Assembly (NCBI GenBank): GCA_045605385.1
Contig: JAZUPW010000021.1
Span: forward strand, 1 to 13,656
Length of the DNA: 13,656 nucleotides
Reading direction: 5' to 3'
Source of the DNA: SIG607 sp045605385
GTDB lineage: Bacteria; Bacillota; Clostridia; Oscillospirales; Acutalibacteraceae
Below the pieces are notes generated by a model, which saw nothing but the letters and a program-made list of their open reading frames with translations, made no database searches and was not told where the DNA came from. Shown here in pieces: positions 6,131 to 13,385 of the stretch. Both the position numbers and the translations under genes were made by a program. Numbering within the stretch: the first letter of the stretch is position 1; the number at the start of each line of letters is the position of its first letter.

Positions 6131-6242
6131 ATGGTTTATCTACAAATGGATTAAACACTATTGCCCCCATATCTGCATATTCTGCAAATATCGTAAAAGA
6201 TGTGAATATGACAGAGAAGCGATATTTAAAAAGCCCCCTTAA
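6123..6242 (+). CDS. small Cys-rich protein (39 aa), possible zinc binder
   Basis: ATG at 6123 overlaps the preceding gene by 8 nt; AAAGGGG lies about 8 nt upstream inside that gene. The 39 codons end in TAA at 6240-6242, within the convergent terminator hairpin, a common economy in compact phage genomes. After an aromatic and basic N-terminus (MIKWFIYKWIKH) the chain has cysteines at residues 14, 18, 21 and 27 (C-x3-C-x2-C-x5-C), two histidines close by (12 and 16) and a basic stretch KYRKR. This resembles a minimal metal-binding knuckle. Function unknown. Confidence is limited by size, but spacing, overlap and ribosome binding site all support a real gene. Confidence 0.6.
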   Translation: MIKWFIYKWIKHYCPHICIFCKYRKRCEYDREAIFKKPP

Positions 6243-6252
6243 AAGGGGCTTT
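6230..6252. terminator. bidirectional terminator between converging early and late operons
   Basis: AAAGCCCC (6230-6237) pairs with GGGGCTTT (6245-6252) around a 7-nt loop. For the leftward late transcript the stem is followed by a T run (TTTTT, complement of 6228-6232) before AAATATC, which is a good intrinsic terminator. For the rightward early transcript only TTT follows before the palindrome, so it is weaker in that direction. It lies where the + strand genes end (6242) and the endolysin gene ends (6270). Confidence 0.85.
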
Positions 6253-6265
6253 CCGATTATCGGAA
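6251..6265. promoter_or_regulatory. 15-bp palindrome, copy 3 (at operon convergence point)
   Basis: TTCCGATTATCGGAA overlaps the end of the terminator stem by two bases and ends 4 nt before the endolysin stop codon. No gene starts here on either strand, so this copy cannot act as a promoter-proximal operator or leader element, which argues for a role tied to transcript ends or to genome organisation. Confidence 0.8.
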
Positions 6266-6269
6266 AAAC

Positions 6270-6998
6270 TTAATCAATTTTAGAATATTTGGGGCTTATC
6301 CATCCATTCTGATTTTCGTAAATTACAAGATACCACCCATTATCAGACGTGACACCTTGGTATGTAAGAATATCCCCACGATGGACAACACCCAAAATTT
6401 TCCCCGTTTCTGTGTCGGGGGCTGTGCGAACATTCACGGAACCCCCGGTAACAATCACTTTATTCTGTTCCGGTTCCGGTTTAACTTTACTGCCATTAGT
6501 CAAAACAATAACGGTATGCCCTTGTTTTGAAGTTACAAGTATGTCACCACGTTTCAAATAAGCTGAAGAATCAGAATATTTTTTTCCGACCATTTCAACA
6601 AAATAACCCGAATTCAAAAGCGCTTTAGGCTCTGTCGGTGTGCGAAAATTTGGTAGCATAACGCCAGCGTAAGCGCAACAAACCCGTACTAATGCACTGC
6701 AATCAGTTTCACACTTTTTAGTAACTTTAGAGCAGTTAAAATCTACTTCTTTAGCTATATTATAAAGTGTTAGCCTCTGCCCTTGGTCATATCCAATATT
6801 TTTATTATCACATGCCCATTGCATATCATTAGCGATTTTTTCTGCTATGGTTTCATCTTTAGCCCTAAAAACACGCCATACTTTAGCATGTTTATACCAT
6901 TTTTGCGTTGACACTTCTTTACCCGTTTGGTCGCCAGCTTTACCGCCTTTAGCTTTCCCGTTTTCGTCAATACGTGCAGACCCGATGATAACTGTCAT
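6270..6998 (-). CDS. endolysin: Cys/His peptidoglycan hydrolase with SH3b domain (242 aa)
   Basis: Degrades the host cell wall at lysis after holin action. The N-terminal part has the pattern of the NlpC/P60-CHAP group found in Firmicute phage lysins: GGKAGDQTGKEV (about 18-29), a helical stretch with KNIGYDQ and RLTLYN, the catalytic Cys in ETDCSALVRVCC (C100) and the catalytic His in GHTVIVL (H161). A short linker rich in Pro and Glu precedes a C-terminal SH3b wall-binding domain (about 182-242: VNVRTAPDTETGKILGVV, ending GWISPKYSKID). Start ATG 6998 has AAGGGGG 6-7 nt upstream, within the end of the holin gene. There is no signal peptide, so release depends on the holin. Whether it cuts as an amidase or as an endopeptidase cannot be told from sequence. 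Confidence 0.93.
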   Translation of the reverse strand: MTVIIGSARIDENGKAKGGKAGDQTGKEVSTQKWYKHAKVWRVFRAKDETIAEKIANDMQWACDNKNIGYDQGQRLTLYNIAKEVDFNCSKVTKKCETDCSALVRVCCAYAGVMLPNFRTPTEPKALLNSGYFVEMVGKKYSDSSAYLKRGDILVTSKQGHTVIVLTNGSKVKPEPEQNKVIVTGGSVNVRTAPDTETGKILGVVHRGDILTYQGVTSDNGWYLVIYENQNGWISPKYSKID

Positions 6999-7000
6999 AT

Positions 7001-7186
7001 TTATTCCCCCTTCTTATCTTTAATTAACTCGGTAAGATTCTTAATAGCAATAGTTAACTCTGTCAATAGTGCCGTTTGTTTTTCGTCACTGTCTGTAATT
7101 TTACGCCACATGAAAATTACACAGACAATCGGAAAACCGATAACCGTAATAAGTTCCTTAATAGAAGCAAGCATCTCAGGCGACAT
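7001..7186 (-). CDS. holin, YvrJ-like (61 aa)
   Basis: Small membrane protein directly upstream of the endolysin, the usual lysis cassette order. It has one hydrophobic helix (residues about 12-27: LITVIGFPIVCVIFMW) followed by a charged, helical and probably coiled-coil C-terminus (DEKQTALLTELTIAIKNLTELIKDKK). The GFPI pattern followed by a heptad-like tail is that of YvrJ-family and related one-helix holins. The ATG at 7186 has a strong AAGGGGG site 7-8 nt upstream and a copy of the palindrome about 23 nt upstream. Its stop lies 2 nt before the endolysin start and its end contains the endolysin ribosome binding site, so the two are translated together. Confidence 0.85.
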   Translation of the reverse strand: MSPEMLASIKELITVIGFPIVCVIFMWRKITDSDEKQTALLTELTIAIKNLTELIKDKKGE

Positions 7187-7209
7187 AATAAAACCCCCTT
7201 CTTTATTGT

Positions 7210-7224
7210 TTCCGATAATCGGAA
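7210..7224. promoter_or_regulatory. 15-bp palindrome, copy 4 (between tail and lysis genes)
   Basis: TTCCGATAATCGGAA sits in the 44-nt gap between the tail knob stop (7231) and the holin start (7186), about 9 nt before the holin ribosome binding site. It marks the start of the lysis cassette, where timing control matters most. Confidence 0.8.
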
Positions 7225-7230
7225 AAATGA

Positions 7231-9651
7231 TTAAAAGATAACCCCGGATTTCAACAAACTTTCAATCTCTTGTATTTCAGTGTCATACGCTAATTTAGAT
7301 GTAATGTGAATTTCATTCACTTTTACAAATCCAGTACAGCTTGACAGCTTATGTATAGCGTTGGATGGTATACCTTTGTATTCACCTATTTTGGAAGGTG
7401 TGCGGGTTTGGGGTCTACTAACAATTAGATATGGCTTTTTACCACCCATTGCCCCACTTGAACCGCTAAATTGTCCGCTATGCTGTACCTGTGTTTTTGC
7501 GTGTGAAAGACCACCTAACATCATCCCCGCAGTAGCGCCTAAAGAAACACCACCAGTTGCAATAGCAGAGCCTATTCCGATAGCGGTTGAAAGTGCAGCC
7601 TGTACAGCCCCCACATAACTACCACTTGAAACAGGATATGTGACAATAGCGGAACCCCCATAAGTGTACAGAATACCTCCACCACCATCACGGGAAATTG
7701 ATACCTCTGCCAAACATGCCCCCGTTATAACGTCAACTTTGTATTTAACAGAAACAGTTGAACGCATAACGTCAGCAGTATTTAACGGCACAATTCCAAT
7801 AAACGGAAGGAAAATGGACACTTTAGTAAATGGGTCATAATCGAACACATTACCAAAGTATTCCCGCAAAGATGCAGAGCCACAATCTACAGTGGTATAT
7901 TGACTTGTAACTACAGCAGATGCAACGCCACTGTCAAGGTAGCCACATTTTATATTTTGTGCCCCGCCTGTGTGAGGTGTAGCAAAAACTTTGTGGACAC
8001 CTATAATTGCCTGCATGGGGTCTGCAAATAATTTTTTTAACTGCTCCACAAAATCACTTGACCATAGCCATGCACCAAAGCTGTTTAATTGTCCTTGTGT
8101 TGGATTATAAACGGCCCAAAGTGATGAAGCGGAACCAGTAGGAATAACAGGAACTGGGGCGGAGCCATCGCCAGTATCGGGGGGTTGAGTTGGTTCGTCT
8201 TGTTTGGTTGTGGGTAATACTTGTTCGCCTGTTGTTGGGTCAACCTCTGTATCAGTTTGGGTTTTTTCGTCACCTGTTGTGGCTTGCTCAGGGTTAAGTC
8301 CTTCCGTAACCCACGGAATAGGTACATATTCGGTTTCTGTGATTGTTCCATCATCCTGCAATGTTTTTTCAGTCACCGCATCTTGAAATAAATCGGGGTA
8401 TTCCTGTTGTAACTGTTGTTTTACCTGTTGGGGAGTTGTGCCCGTTATGTTAGTCGGGGGATATTGTGTTGCCCCCGTCATAGGATTAACGCCACCTATT
8501 GGTGAAGTTGTATGTTCATCACCTAACAATAGTATTGTGGCAATATCACCTTGACTAATATTCCCACCATTAGTATAAATTGGACTTGTTAGTAAGAAAA
8601 AACCGCTTGCGTTAGGGTCATCAGGAATATCAGGATATACCCCGGATGTGCCATAAACGTAATGATATGTCAATCCATCACGAGTAGTAACAGGGCCTGT
8701 AGATTGTCGGGTTATTATCTCGGAATTTCCGTTATTATATACAATAGATAATTGTACTGTAAAAGGAGAAGTAGAAACAAATATGTAAGGTGTGTCCATA
8801 GATGGATATTGAGAGATTAACACCCCCGGTTCGCTCGATGTAACAGTAGTTATAGATGGATATTGAGATTGATTAGGTCTACGCTGCACGTATGCAAATG
8901 TTTTTACACTCGGTAACGGATTAGGATAACTATTTGGATAAGACAATTTATTTTTTATTGTATCATCATAACTATATGTAGTTTCACCGCTACTCCACGC
9001 GCCTGCGTCACGTAACATTTGATAATAATAAGCCAACATATCCGTAGATATGTAACCCGTCATTTGATTATTACCTATCCCAAACAATGTGCGCAAGAAA
9101 AAATCACCAACGGGACTAATTCCGACTAATGAATTCCATGTTTGGGGGTTTAATGTCGGCAAATGTTCATTCCAAAAATTGGGGTTAAGGTCATATAATA
9201 GTCTATCAAACTCAAGCCCTAACTTTGCACCTATATTAACACCTGCAACTGCTAACGATACTTTATCAGCTATAGCAGGTAAAGTTAACCCGCCACTTGT
9301 TGTGGGGCCTGCTGTCTGTCTAACAGGTAAACCTGTTGTGGGGTCTGTAACAAGATTTGCGGGGATGTTTCCTGTAAAAGTGTTACCGCCCCCATAAGCA
9401 CCCCCTGCTATATTTGAATCAAAATCAGTGCCTGGCACTACTGGTAATTCAAACGGATTTGTGTAATTCCTACCTAACACAGTGCCATCAGGAGTTAAAT
9501 CAATATTAAATGATGAAGAAGGGAGAGCGTTATACATAGCATTTATTTGGTCTGCGCTCAACCCGTTAATGTCCATTCTATCCCAAATTGTACCAACTCC
9601 GTAATAATCGGTAACTATTTCAAGTTTGGTTGCAAAATCTACATCAGCCAT
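7231..9651 (-). CDS. large tail / tail knob protein, phi29 gp9-like C-terminal region (806 aa)
   Basis: The C-terminal half resembles the phi29-type distal tail knob: FVEQLKKLFADPMQAIIGVHKVF, then KCGYLDSGV...YTTVDCGS, EYFGNVFDYDPFTKVSIFLPFIGIVPLNTADVM (roughly residues 540-650), followed by a long Ala/Gly-rich hydrophobic segment at about 679-715 (AVQAALSTAIGIGSAIATGG... to LGGL). In phi29 gp9 a comparable hydrophobic loop fills the tube and is thought to form the membrane channel for DNA entry. The N-terminal 400 residues are unlike phi29 gp9 and include Pro/Thr/Tyr-rich stretches, with a low-complexity linker at about 400-510 rich in Thr, Pro, Gln and Asp. At 806 aa it is larger than gp9 (599 aa) and may carry receptor binding as well, since no separate appendage gene is found. 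Start ATG 9651 follows GGGGG at 8 nt and lies 4 nt after the previous stop. Confidence 0.88.
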   Translation of the reverse strand: MADVDFATKLEIVTDYYGVGTIWDRMDINGLSADQINAMYNALPSSSFNIDLTPDGTVLGRNYTNPFELPVVPGTDFDSNIAGGAYGGGNTFTGNIPANLVTDPTTGLPVRQTAGPTTSGGLTLPAIADKVSLAVAGVNIGAKLGLEFDRLLYDLNPNFWNEHLPTLNPQTWNSLVGISPVGDFFLRTLFGIGNNQMTGYISTDMLAYYYQMLRDAGAWSSGETTYSYDDTIKNKLSYPNSYPNPLPSVKTFAYVQRRPNQSQYPSITTVTSSEPGVLISQYPSMDTPYIFVSTSPFTVQLSIVYNNGNSEIITRQSTGPVTTRDGLTYHYVYGTSGVYPDIPDDPNASGFFLLTSPIYTNGGNISQGDIATILLLGDEHTTSPIGGVNPMTGATQYPPTNITGTTPQQVKQQLQQEYPDLFQDAVTEKTLQDDGTITETEYVPIPWVTEGLNPEQATTGDEKTQTDTEVDPTTGEQVLPTTKQDEPTQPPDTGDGSAPVPVIPTGSASSLWAVYNPTQGQLNSFGAWLWSSDFVEQLKKLFADPMQAIIGVHKVFATPHTGGAQNIKCGYLDSGVASAVVTSQYTTVDCGSASLREYFGNVFDYDPFTKVSIFLPFIGIVPLNTADVMRSTVSVKYKVDVITGACLAEVSISRDGGGGILYTYGGSAIVTYPVSSGSYVGAVQAALSTAIGIGSAIATGGVSLGATAGMMLGGLSHAKTQVQHSGQFSGSSGAMGGKKPYLIVSRPQTRTPSKIGEYKGIPSNAIHKLSSCTGFVKVNEIHITSKLAYDTEIQEIESLLKSGVIF

Positions 9652-9655
9652 TTTA

Positions 9656-10099
9656 TCAACCCCCTGCTGTTATAAGAATATATTCGCCACTTTCAAGAAG
9701 TGAAGAACCCGAAAAATTTATAATGTCGGTTTTATCTTTAACCAACGTTGTCCATATATCAGATGATAGATAATCTGTAGTGTCATGCTGTGTAGTATGG
9801 TCTATTACTGCATACGAATTCAAAATATCATTCTTAAATGACATTAGCACATCACACAAAAGCGAAATTTCCCATATTCCATTTCTAACCGATTTTATAT
9901 CAGTAATGAAATAATACCTGTTAAATTCATCAATAAAAACGTAATTAAAAAATGGTGTATTTTCATCACCCGCTATAGTTATAACGGGATTTTTGATAGA
10001 CGTTTCATGTCTCAATGTCCCATTTAATATTCTTGCATTAGTAAGGGTTTTGCTTACACAATTCCTTTCGGAATTATTTTTATATAGTGTTATAACCAT
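9656..10099 (-). CDS. tail protein (147 aa), probable tail tube/knob component
   Basis: The sequence resembles the N-terminal domain found in tail proteins of phi29-like and gut podoviruses: LYKNNSERN near the start, then NPVITIAG, FNYVFIDEFNRYYFITDIKSVRNGIWEISLLCDVLMSFKNDIL (about 50-93), a beta-rich pattern with conserved aromatic residues. It likely forms part of the tail tube or knob together with the 806-aa protein encoded immediately downstream; here the two parts are separate genes. The ATG at 10099 follows AAAGGGGG, 6 nt away, and that site directly follows a copy of the palindrome. Its stop (TGA) is embedded in the ribosome binding region of the next gene, so they are coupled. The exact structural role is inference. 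Confidence 0.8.
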   Translation of the reverse strand: MVITLYKNNSERNCVSKTLTNARILNGTLRHETSIKNPVITIAGDENTPFFNYVFIDEFNRYYFITDIKSVRNGIWEISLLCDVLMSFKNDILNSYAVIDHTTQHDTTDYLSSDIWTTLVKDKTDIINFSGSSLLESGEYILITAGG

Positions 10100-10111
10100 A
10101 TTATTCCCCCT

Positions 10112-10126
10112 TTCCGATTATCGGAA
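10112..10126. promoter_or_regulatory. 15-bp palindrome, copy 5 (between capsid and tail genes)
   Basis: TTCCGATTATCGGAA abuts the AAAGGGGG ribosome binding site of the 147-aa tail gene (the final A of the site is shared) and lies directly behind the T run of the capsid terminator. It therefore separates the capsid transcript from the tail/lysis transcript. Confidence 0.85.
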
Positions 10127-10162
10127 AAATGGGGGATATACCATTAAAGCACATCCCCCCAT
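10125..10162 (-). terminator. intrinsic terminator after the major capsid gene
   Basis: On the - strand ATGGGGG (complement of 10156-10162) pairs with CCCCCAT (complement of 10129-10135) and is followed at once by TTTTT (10125-10129 side). This is a textbook intrinsic terminator placed 8 nt after the capsid stop codon, so much capsid transcription should stop here before the tail genes. Confidence 0.85.
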
Positions 10163-10169
10163 TGTGTGA

Positions 10170-11324
10170 TTAGGCTACAAAGAAAACAACAAAATTTTCG
10201 TTTGTGTCGTTGAAGTAACCAGCATCGAATTTATACCAGTTATTGTAAAATTCCCCTTTGGGATTGTAGTTGGTAGTCACTCGCCTGTCAAGGTTAGTAA
10301 CACCCAAACTATCCCTGTCAAACATTACGGCAAGAATACCACTTGCGCTAACGGTTGCCCCACTCGCGGTTTTAATATTAAGGGCAGTAATGTCGCTAAA
10401 TGCGTAACCCTGTCCGCTACCCTGCCAGTAGGGGACTTCTTCCGAGTTGGGAAGCGCCACCATATTGTCGTGGAAAGTGTCAGACTGCAAAAACACAGCA
10501 GCGGCCTTTTTGAAATCTGCCAGCATGACAACATGCAGCATATCGGCAGGGGTAAACCTGTCCTTGCCCCCGATATTGAACAGATTAGAAATCTTAGACA
10601 TTCGGGAAGTCATAACGCCCATTTCATAAGCGGCGAACCGAATAAAATCGGGGTCGGTCAGTGCATTAGCAGCAGTTAGATTTTGACTAAAACGCTGATT
10701 ATACAAATAAAGCAGATTAACCGCCTTAACGGTAGACTTAGAGGACAAAGCGTCCTCGCCATATTCTGCATGAATGGTTTCACCTATCATGTTGTTAATG
10801 GTTCGCATGACAAGCGCATCCACCTTAACAGTCATAGACTTGTCAACGGCATTATACAGCATAGACAGAAAACCGTTAAGCTGTACAGCGTTAGAAAAAC
10901 TTTCCTTGACCCGCTTTTCAGTAAACGACATGGGGATTTCAAAAGTGACCCGCTTGTTGAAGAACTTAGCAGAAACAACAGGCTTGTAAAAAATATTAGG
11001 GTCATAGCTCTGTCCGTCGGTCAGTTCCCACGATTCGTTTTCGGTTGCCTCGGGAAGCTCTGCCGTAATTTTTTCAAGCACAGAACCATATTCCCATCCG
11101 TCCATGAGAACAGAGGGAACGTTTCCCGAATAGGGGCGATTGACAAAGATAACCCGCCCGATGTGGTTAACAAGAGAACGCACATAATTGTCAACAGCAG
11201 ATGCATTGAAAATTGCAACGCCCACGTCAACAATATTCGACAAATCCTCCTGCACAAGGGCAGTATCGCCCAAAATCTCACCAGTTACAGAGTTCATAAT
11301 CTCATAAATCTGCTTAACTTCCAT
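10170..11324 (-). CDS. major capsid protein, phi29 gp8-like (384 aa)
   Basis: Forms the phage head. Start chosen is ATG at 11324 (MEVKQIYEIMNSVTGE...), with AAAGGGG 10 nt upstream; an upstream in-frame ATG at 11381 would add 19 residues without a ribosome binding site. The protein has the character of HK97-fold capsids of phi29-like podoviruses: a helical N-arm, a mixed alpha/beta body with FVNRPYSG near residue 60, KPVVSAKFFNKRVTFEIPMSFTEKRVKESF in the middle and a conserved-looking end (RVTTNYNPKGEFYNNWYKFDAGYFNDTNENFVVFFVA). No Ig-like C-terminal domain is seen. Codons end in C more often than in the polymerase or tail genes, as expected for the most abundant protein. The gene is flanked by a promoter candidate and a terminator, and lies downstream of the collar genes. 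No scaffold gene precedes it. Confidence 0.9.
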   Translation of the reverse strand: MEVKQIYEIMNSVTGEILGDTALVQEDLSNIVDVGVAIFNASAVDNYVRSLVNHIGRVIFVNRPYSGNVPSVLMDGWEYGSVLEKITAELPEATENESWELTDGQSYDPNIFYKPVVSAKFFNKRVTFEIPMSFTEKRVKESFSNAVQLNGFLSMLYNAVDKSMTVKVDALVMRTINNMIGETIHAEYGEDALSSKSTVKAVNLLYLYNQRFSQNLTAANALTDPDFIRFAAYEMGVMTSRMSKISNLFNIGGKDRFTPADMLHVVMLADFKKAAAVFLQSDTFHDNMVALPNSEEVPYWQGSGQGYAFSDITALNIKTASGATVSASGILAVMFDRDSLGVTNLDRRVTTNYNPKGEFYNNWYKFDAGYFNDTNENFVVFFVA

Positions 11325-11343
11325 TGAAAAAATTCCCCTTTCA

Positions 11344-11418
11344 TTATTGGATGTTGAATAGTGTACACAAGAACAGGTCAATTATAGCAACCCACCACAA
11401 AATTTCTATATTATCCAT
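11344..11418 (-). CDS. possible 24-aa hydrophobic peptide (doubtful)
   Basis: An ATG at 11418 opens 24 codons ending in TAA, in the gap between the lower collar and capsid genes. The peptide has an acidic start (MDNIE), a hydrophobic run containing WWVAIIDLFLCTLF and ends in NIQ. GAAAGGGG is 20 nt upstream, which is too far; at a proper distance from it lies another ATG that opens only four codons before a stop. The same bases also hold a good extended -10 promoter for the capsid gene, so coding may be coincidental. Confidence 0.25.
   Translation of the reverse strand: MDNIEILWWVAIIDLFLCTLFNIQ
11381..11389 (-). promoter_or_regulatory. extended -10 promoter candidate for the major capsid gene
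   Basis: On the - strand TGCTATAAT is a perfect extended -10 element (TGnTATAAT) about 57 nt before the capsid start codon. No good -35 hexamer lies 17 nt upstream, which extended -10 promoters can do without. With the terminator at 10125-10162 it would define a separate, strong capsid transcript. Confidence 0.5.
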
Positions 11419-11443
11419 GCCGCATATATTGCAACCCCTTTCA

Positions 11444-12412
11444 TTAATAAATAGGTATTGTTAGGACTTTGTCCACGTCAGGAAAAACCACTGTGTGAAA
11501 AAAATCCCAAAGCCACAAATCGCGTTCGGCTTGTATCATCTGTTGTGAAGTGGTTACACCAATATTGCCACTTCTACGCAAAGTATAATTGCGTGTGTCT
11601 GTGTCGGTTCCCCCGGTTTCTGTGTTTTGTGTGCCTGTGTCTTTGTCCGTGACATTATGCGACATTTGCACAGTTCCCGTTTTCGTGTTGGCCTGTGTTC
11701 CTGTGTTATTTGTCGTTTGTGTCCCCGTGTTAGTTTCCGTTTCATCTGTTTCTGTTCCAACGGTTCCCGTTTTCGCGTTTGTGGTTGTACCTGTAGAAGT
11801 CATGATTTGGGAATCAGAATCGGCCCCAACGTCACTATTAAATCCGAATATTTTGTTATTCGTATTATTAGTCAAATTAGGGGTTTCTGTTTCTGTTGTG
11901 TTGTGTGTTTCAGTTACCGACCTATCTACAGCTTTTGAAAGGTTATCTGTACGCTGTTCCTGTAGGTTGTCTGTACGCTGTTCCTGTAGGTTATCGGTTT
12001 CGGTTTCTGTTCCCGTTTTTGCGTGGGTGAGGTTGTCTGTACGCTGTACGGTTTTACCGTATTCGTGTACAGTTTCATCATTTGTCATTTGTTCAACCAT
12101 ATCATAATTTTGAATAGGGTTATATTCAAGCGACATTGTAGCCAGCAATTTTTGCCATCTTTCATAATACATAGATATGATTATGTTGGATAGTTTCTGT
12201 ATTTCTGTTGCGCTTATTTCGTCCCCTGTAACTATTCTGTCAATTATCGGGGAAACTATTTTTCCCCCTGATATGTTGCCAAAGTATTCTATATCCATGA
12301 TAGTAGGGGAAACATCAAAAGGCAATGATTGTATAGCATCCATAGCAGTAAATATTCCATTGCCTATTATGCCGTCAGAAAAAATATCATTCAGTCTCTT
12401 TAGACATTTCAT
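11444..12412 (-). CDS. lower collar / head-tail connector protein, phi29 gp11-like (322 aa)
   Basis: Connects the portal to the tail. Start chosen is ATG at 12412, with GGGGGTG 8 nt upstream; an upstream ATG at 12430 would add six residues but has only a weak site. The N-terminal ~105 residues are a compact helical/mixed domain (FDVSPTIMDIEYFGNISGGKIVSPII, then EIQKLSNIIISMYYERWQKLLATM). Residues about 110-275 are low-complexity, rich in Thr, Asn, Glu and Gly, with repeats of TDNLQEQR and T-G-T motifs. The C-terminal ~47 residues (TLRRSGNIGVTTSQQMIQAERDLWLWDFF...) are strongly conserved-looking and typical of this connector family in gut podoviruses. The gene follows the upper collar gene and overlaps it by 26 nt. 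The long disordered centre is unusual for a tightly packed genome. Confidence 0.85.
   Translation of the reverse strand: MKCLKRLNDIFSDGIIGNGIFTAMDAIQSLPFDVSPTIMDIEYFGNISGGKIVSPIIDRIVTGDEISATEIQKLSNIIISMYYERWQKLLATMSLEYNPIQNYDMVEQMTNDETVHEYGKTVQRTDNLTHAKTGTETETDNLQEQRTDNLQEQRTDNLSKAVDRSVTETHNTTETETPNLTNNTNNKIFGFNSDVGADSDSQIMTSTGTTTNAKTGTVGTETDETETNTGTQTTNNTGTQANTKTGTVQMSHNVTDKDTGTQNTETGGTDTDTRNYTLRRSGNIGVTTSQQMIQAERDLWLWDFFHTVVFPDVDKVLTIPIY
11941..11994. repeat. 24-bp tandem repeat in the lower collar gene
   Basis: Units at 11941-11964 and 11965-11988 differ at one base, with a partial third unit after. They encode two copies of the eight residues TDNLQEQR and a partial third. A related GGTTGTCTGTACGCTGT segment recurs at about 12029, so the array seems to have grown by duplication inside the low-complexity region. 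Confidence 0.8.
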
Positions 12413-13373
12413 CACCTTCACCCCCTTCATCTTTCCGATTATCGGAAATTTTTGTTTCCTGTTGCGCGTTTTCCAATTCTATTTCATTGTCTTTCCATGC
12501 AGAGGCAAGGTCAACAGAAATAGAAGTTTCAAACATGGAATTAATCTTTTCAACCGCTTTCTTCCTACATTCAAGCATGTTATCAATAAGAGGCAGTAAA
12601 GCATCATCATTTAGCTGTGATTCGCCCGAATTAATGCTTTCACGTTTCATGTTATAATTAGCATTAAGCCCCAAATCATTAAACCATGTTGCGCGTAAAT
12701 ACTGTTGCGATTCTATCAGATTAGTTATAATGTTGGTGTTTGAGGTTGCGCCATAGGGTTGAGTTTTTATGCCGTCGAAAAACGCCTGTGAAGCAATTAC
12801 ACCGAGTTTACCATCTTTAATATCTGCGATGTATTTTTCAGCGCTTTTAGTAGCCCCGTCATTATCGGAACTAATAAGAGCAGGTATGCGGGAATTTATA
12901 AGGGCAACCATAATTGAAAGTTCATTTTCAGTTATGGACATGGCGTATTTGGAAAACAAGGGAAGTAAACCCAAATACATAGCATCGTTAGGTACAATTA
13001 TACAATCTTTGTCTATCTCTGCATTTACTGTCAATTTCAATGCAGGATTAGCGATTGTGAAAATTGTCGGCATGTAATACGGGTTTGGTTCACCACCTAA
13101 ACCACCACTAAAAGCATAAAGTTCCCCATTATGCCTGTAAAATGCCGCACATCCGTTACACTGAATAATCAATTCAAGGTTGCGTTGGGGGATAGTATCA
13201 GGTAGTCCCGACCACTTAAACATGGACTGTGTTCTATTAAGCATGTATCGGATATGAGTATTAATACAATTTTTCTTGTTAGAAAAATCGTAGTCACAAC
13301 CCCCGATTAATTCATCTATAAATCTATTGTATTCGCGTAAATTACGCGCGTTTTGCCGAGTTTCAACGGACAT
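12387..13373 (-). CDS. upper collar connector / portal protein, phi29 gp10-like (328 aa)
   Basis: Forms the ring at the head vertex through which DNA is packaged and released, and docks the packaging ATPase and tail. Clear resemblance to phi29 gp10 (309 aa): an Arg/Asn-rich helical N-terminus, MLNRTQSMFKWSGLPDTIPQRNLELII (about 44-70), a glycine-rich PNPYYMPTIFTIANP region, NDAMYLGLLPLFSKYA, the conserved central TKSAEKYIADIKDGKLGVIASQAFFDGIKTQPYGA stretch and a C-terminal helix (ECRKKAVEKINSMF). The end is acidic and disordered (QQETKISDNRKDEGGEGDEMSKETE). Start ATG 13373 follows AAAGGGGTG at 5 nt, which itself abuts a palindrome. It is the first late gene. Another copy of the palindrome lies inside its last codons, encoding ISDNRK. 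Confidence 0.95.
   Translation of the reverse strand: MSVETRQNARNLREYNRFIDELIGGCDYDFSNKKNCINTHIRYMLNRTQSMFKWSGLPDTIPQRNLELIIQCNGCAAFYRHNGELYAFSGGLGGEPNPYYMPTIFTIANPALKLTVNAEIDKDCIIVPNDAMYLGLLPLFSKYAMSITENELSIMVALINSRIPALISSDNDGATKSAEKYIADIKDGKLGVIASQAFFDGIKTQPYGATSNTNIITNLIESQQYLRATWFNDLGLNANYNMKRESINSGESQLNDDALLPLIDNMLECRKKAVEKINSMFETSISVDLASAWKDNEIELENAQQETKISDNRKDEGGEGDEMSKETE
12433..12447. promoter_or_regulatory. 15-bp palindrome, copy 6 (inside the end of the portal gene)
   Basis: TTCCGATTATCGGAA encodes residues ISDNRK near the portal C-terminus and lies about 9 nt before the GGGGGTG ribosome binding site of the lower collar gene. Keeping a perfect 15-bp palindrome in coding sequence suggests selection on the DNA or RNA, with the disordered protein tail giving way. 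Confidence 0.8.
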
Positions 13374-13385
13374 ATCAGCACCCCT

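Noticed and set aside
8085..8354. 89-codon open frame on the - strand
   Set aside because: It is an alternative frame inside the Pro/Thr-rich linker of the tail knob gene.
8798..8868. 17-bp direct repeat ATAGATGGATATTGAGA in the tail gene
   Set aside because: The two copies lie 54 bp apart in the same frame and encode a repeated SQYPS motif; an internal protein repeat explains it.
10683..11327. 214-codon open frame on the + strand
   Set aside because: It lies wholly opposite the major capsid gene, has no ribosome binding site and no recognisable domain.
11589..12107. 172-codon open frame on the + strand rich in Val, Ser and Cys
   Set aside because: It is a shadow of the repetitive lower collar gene on the other strand, without a ribosome binding site.
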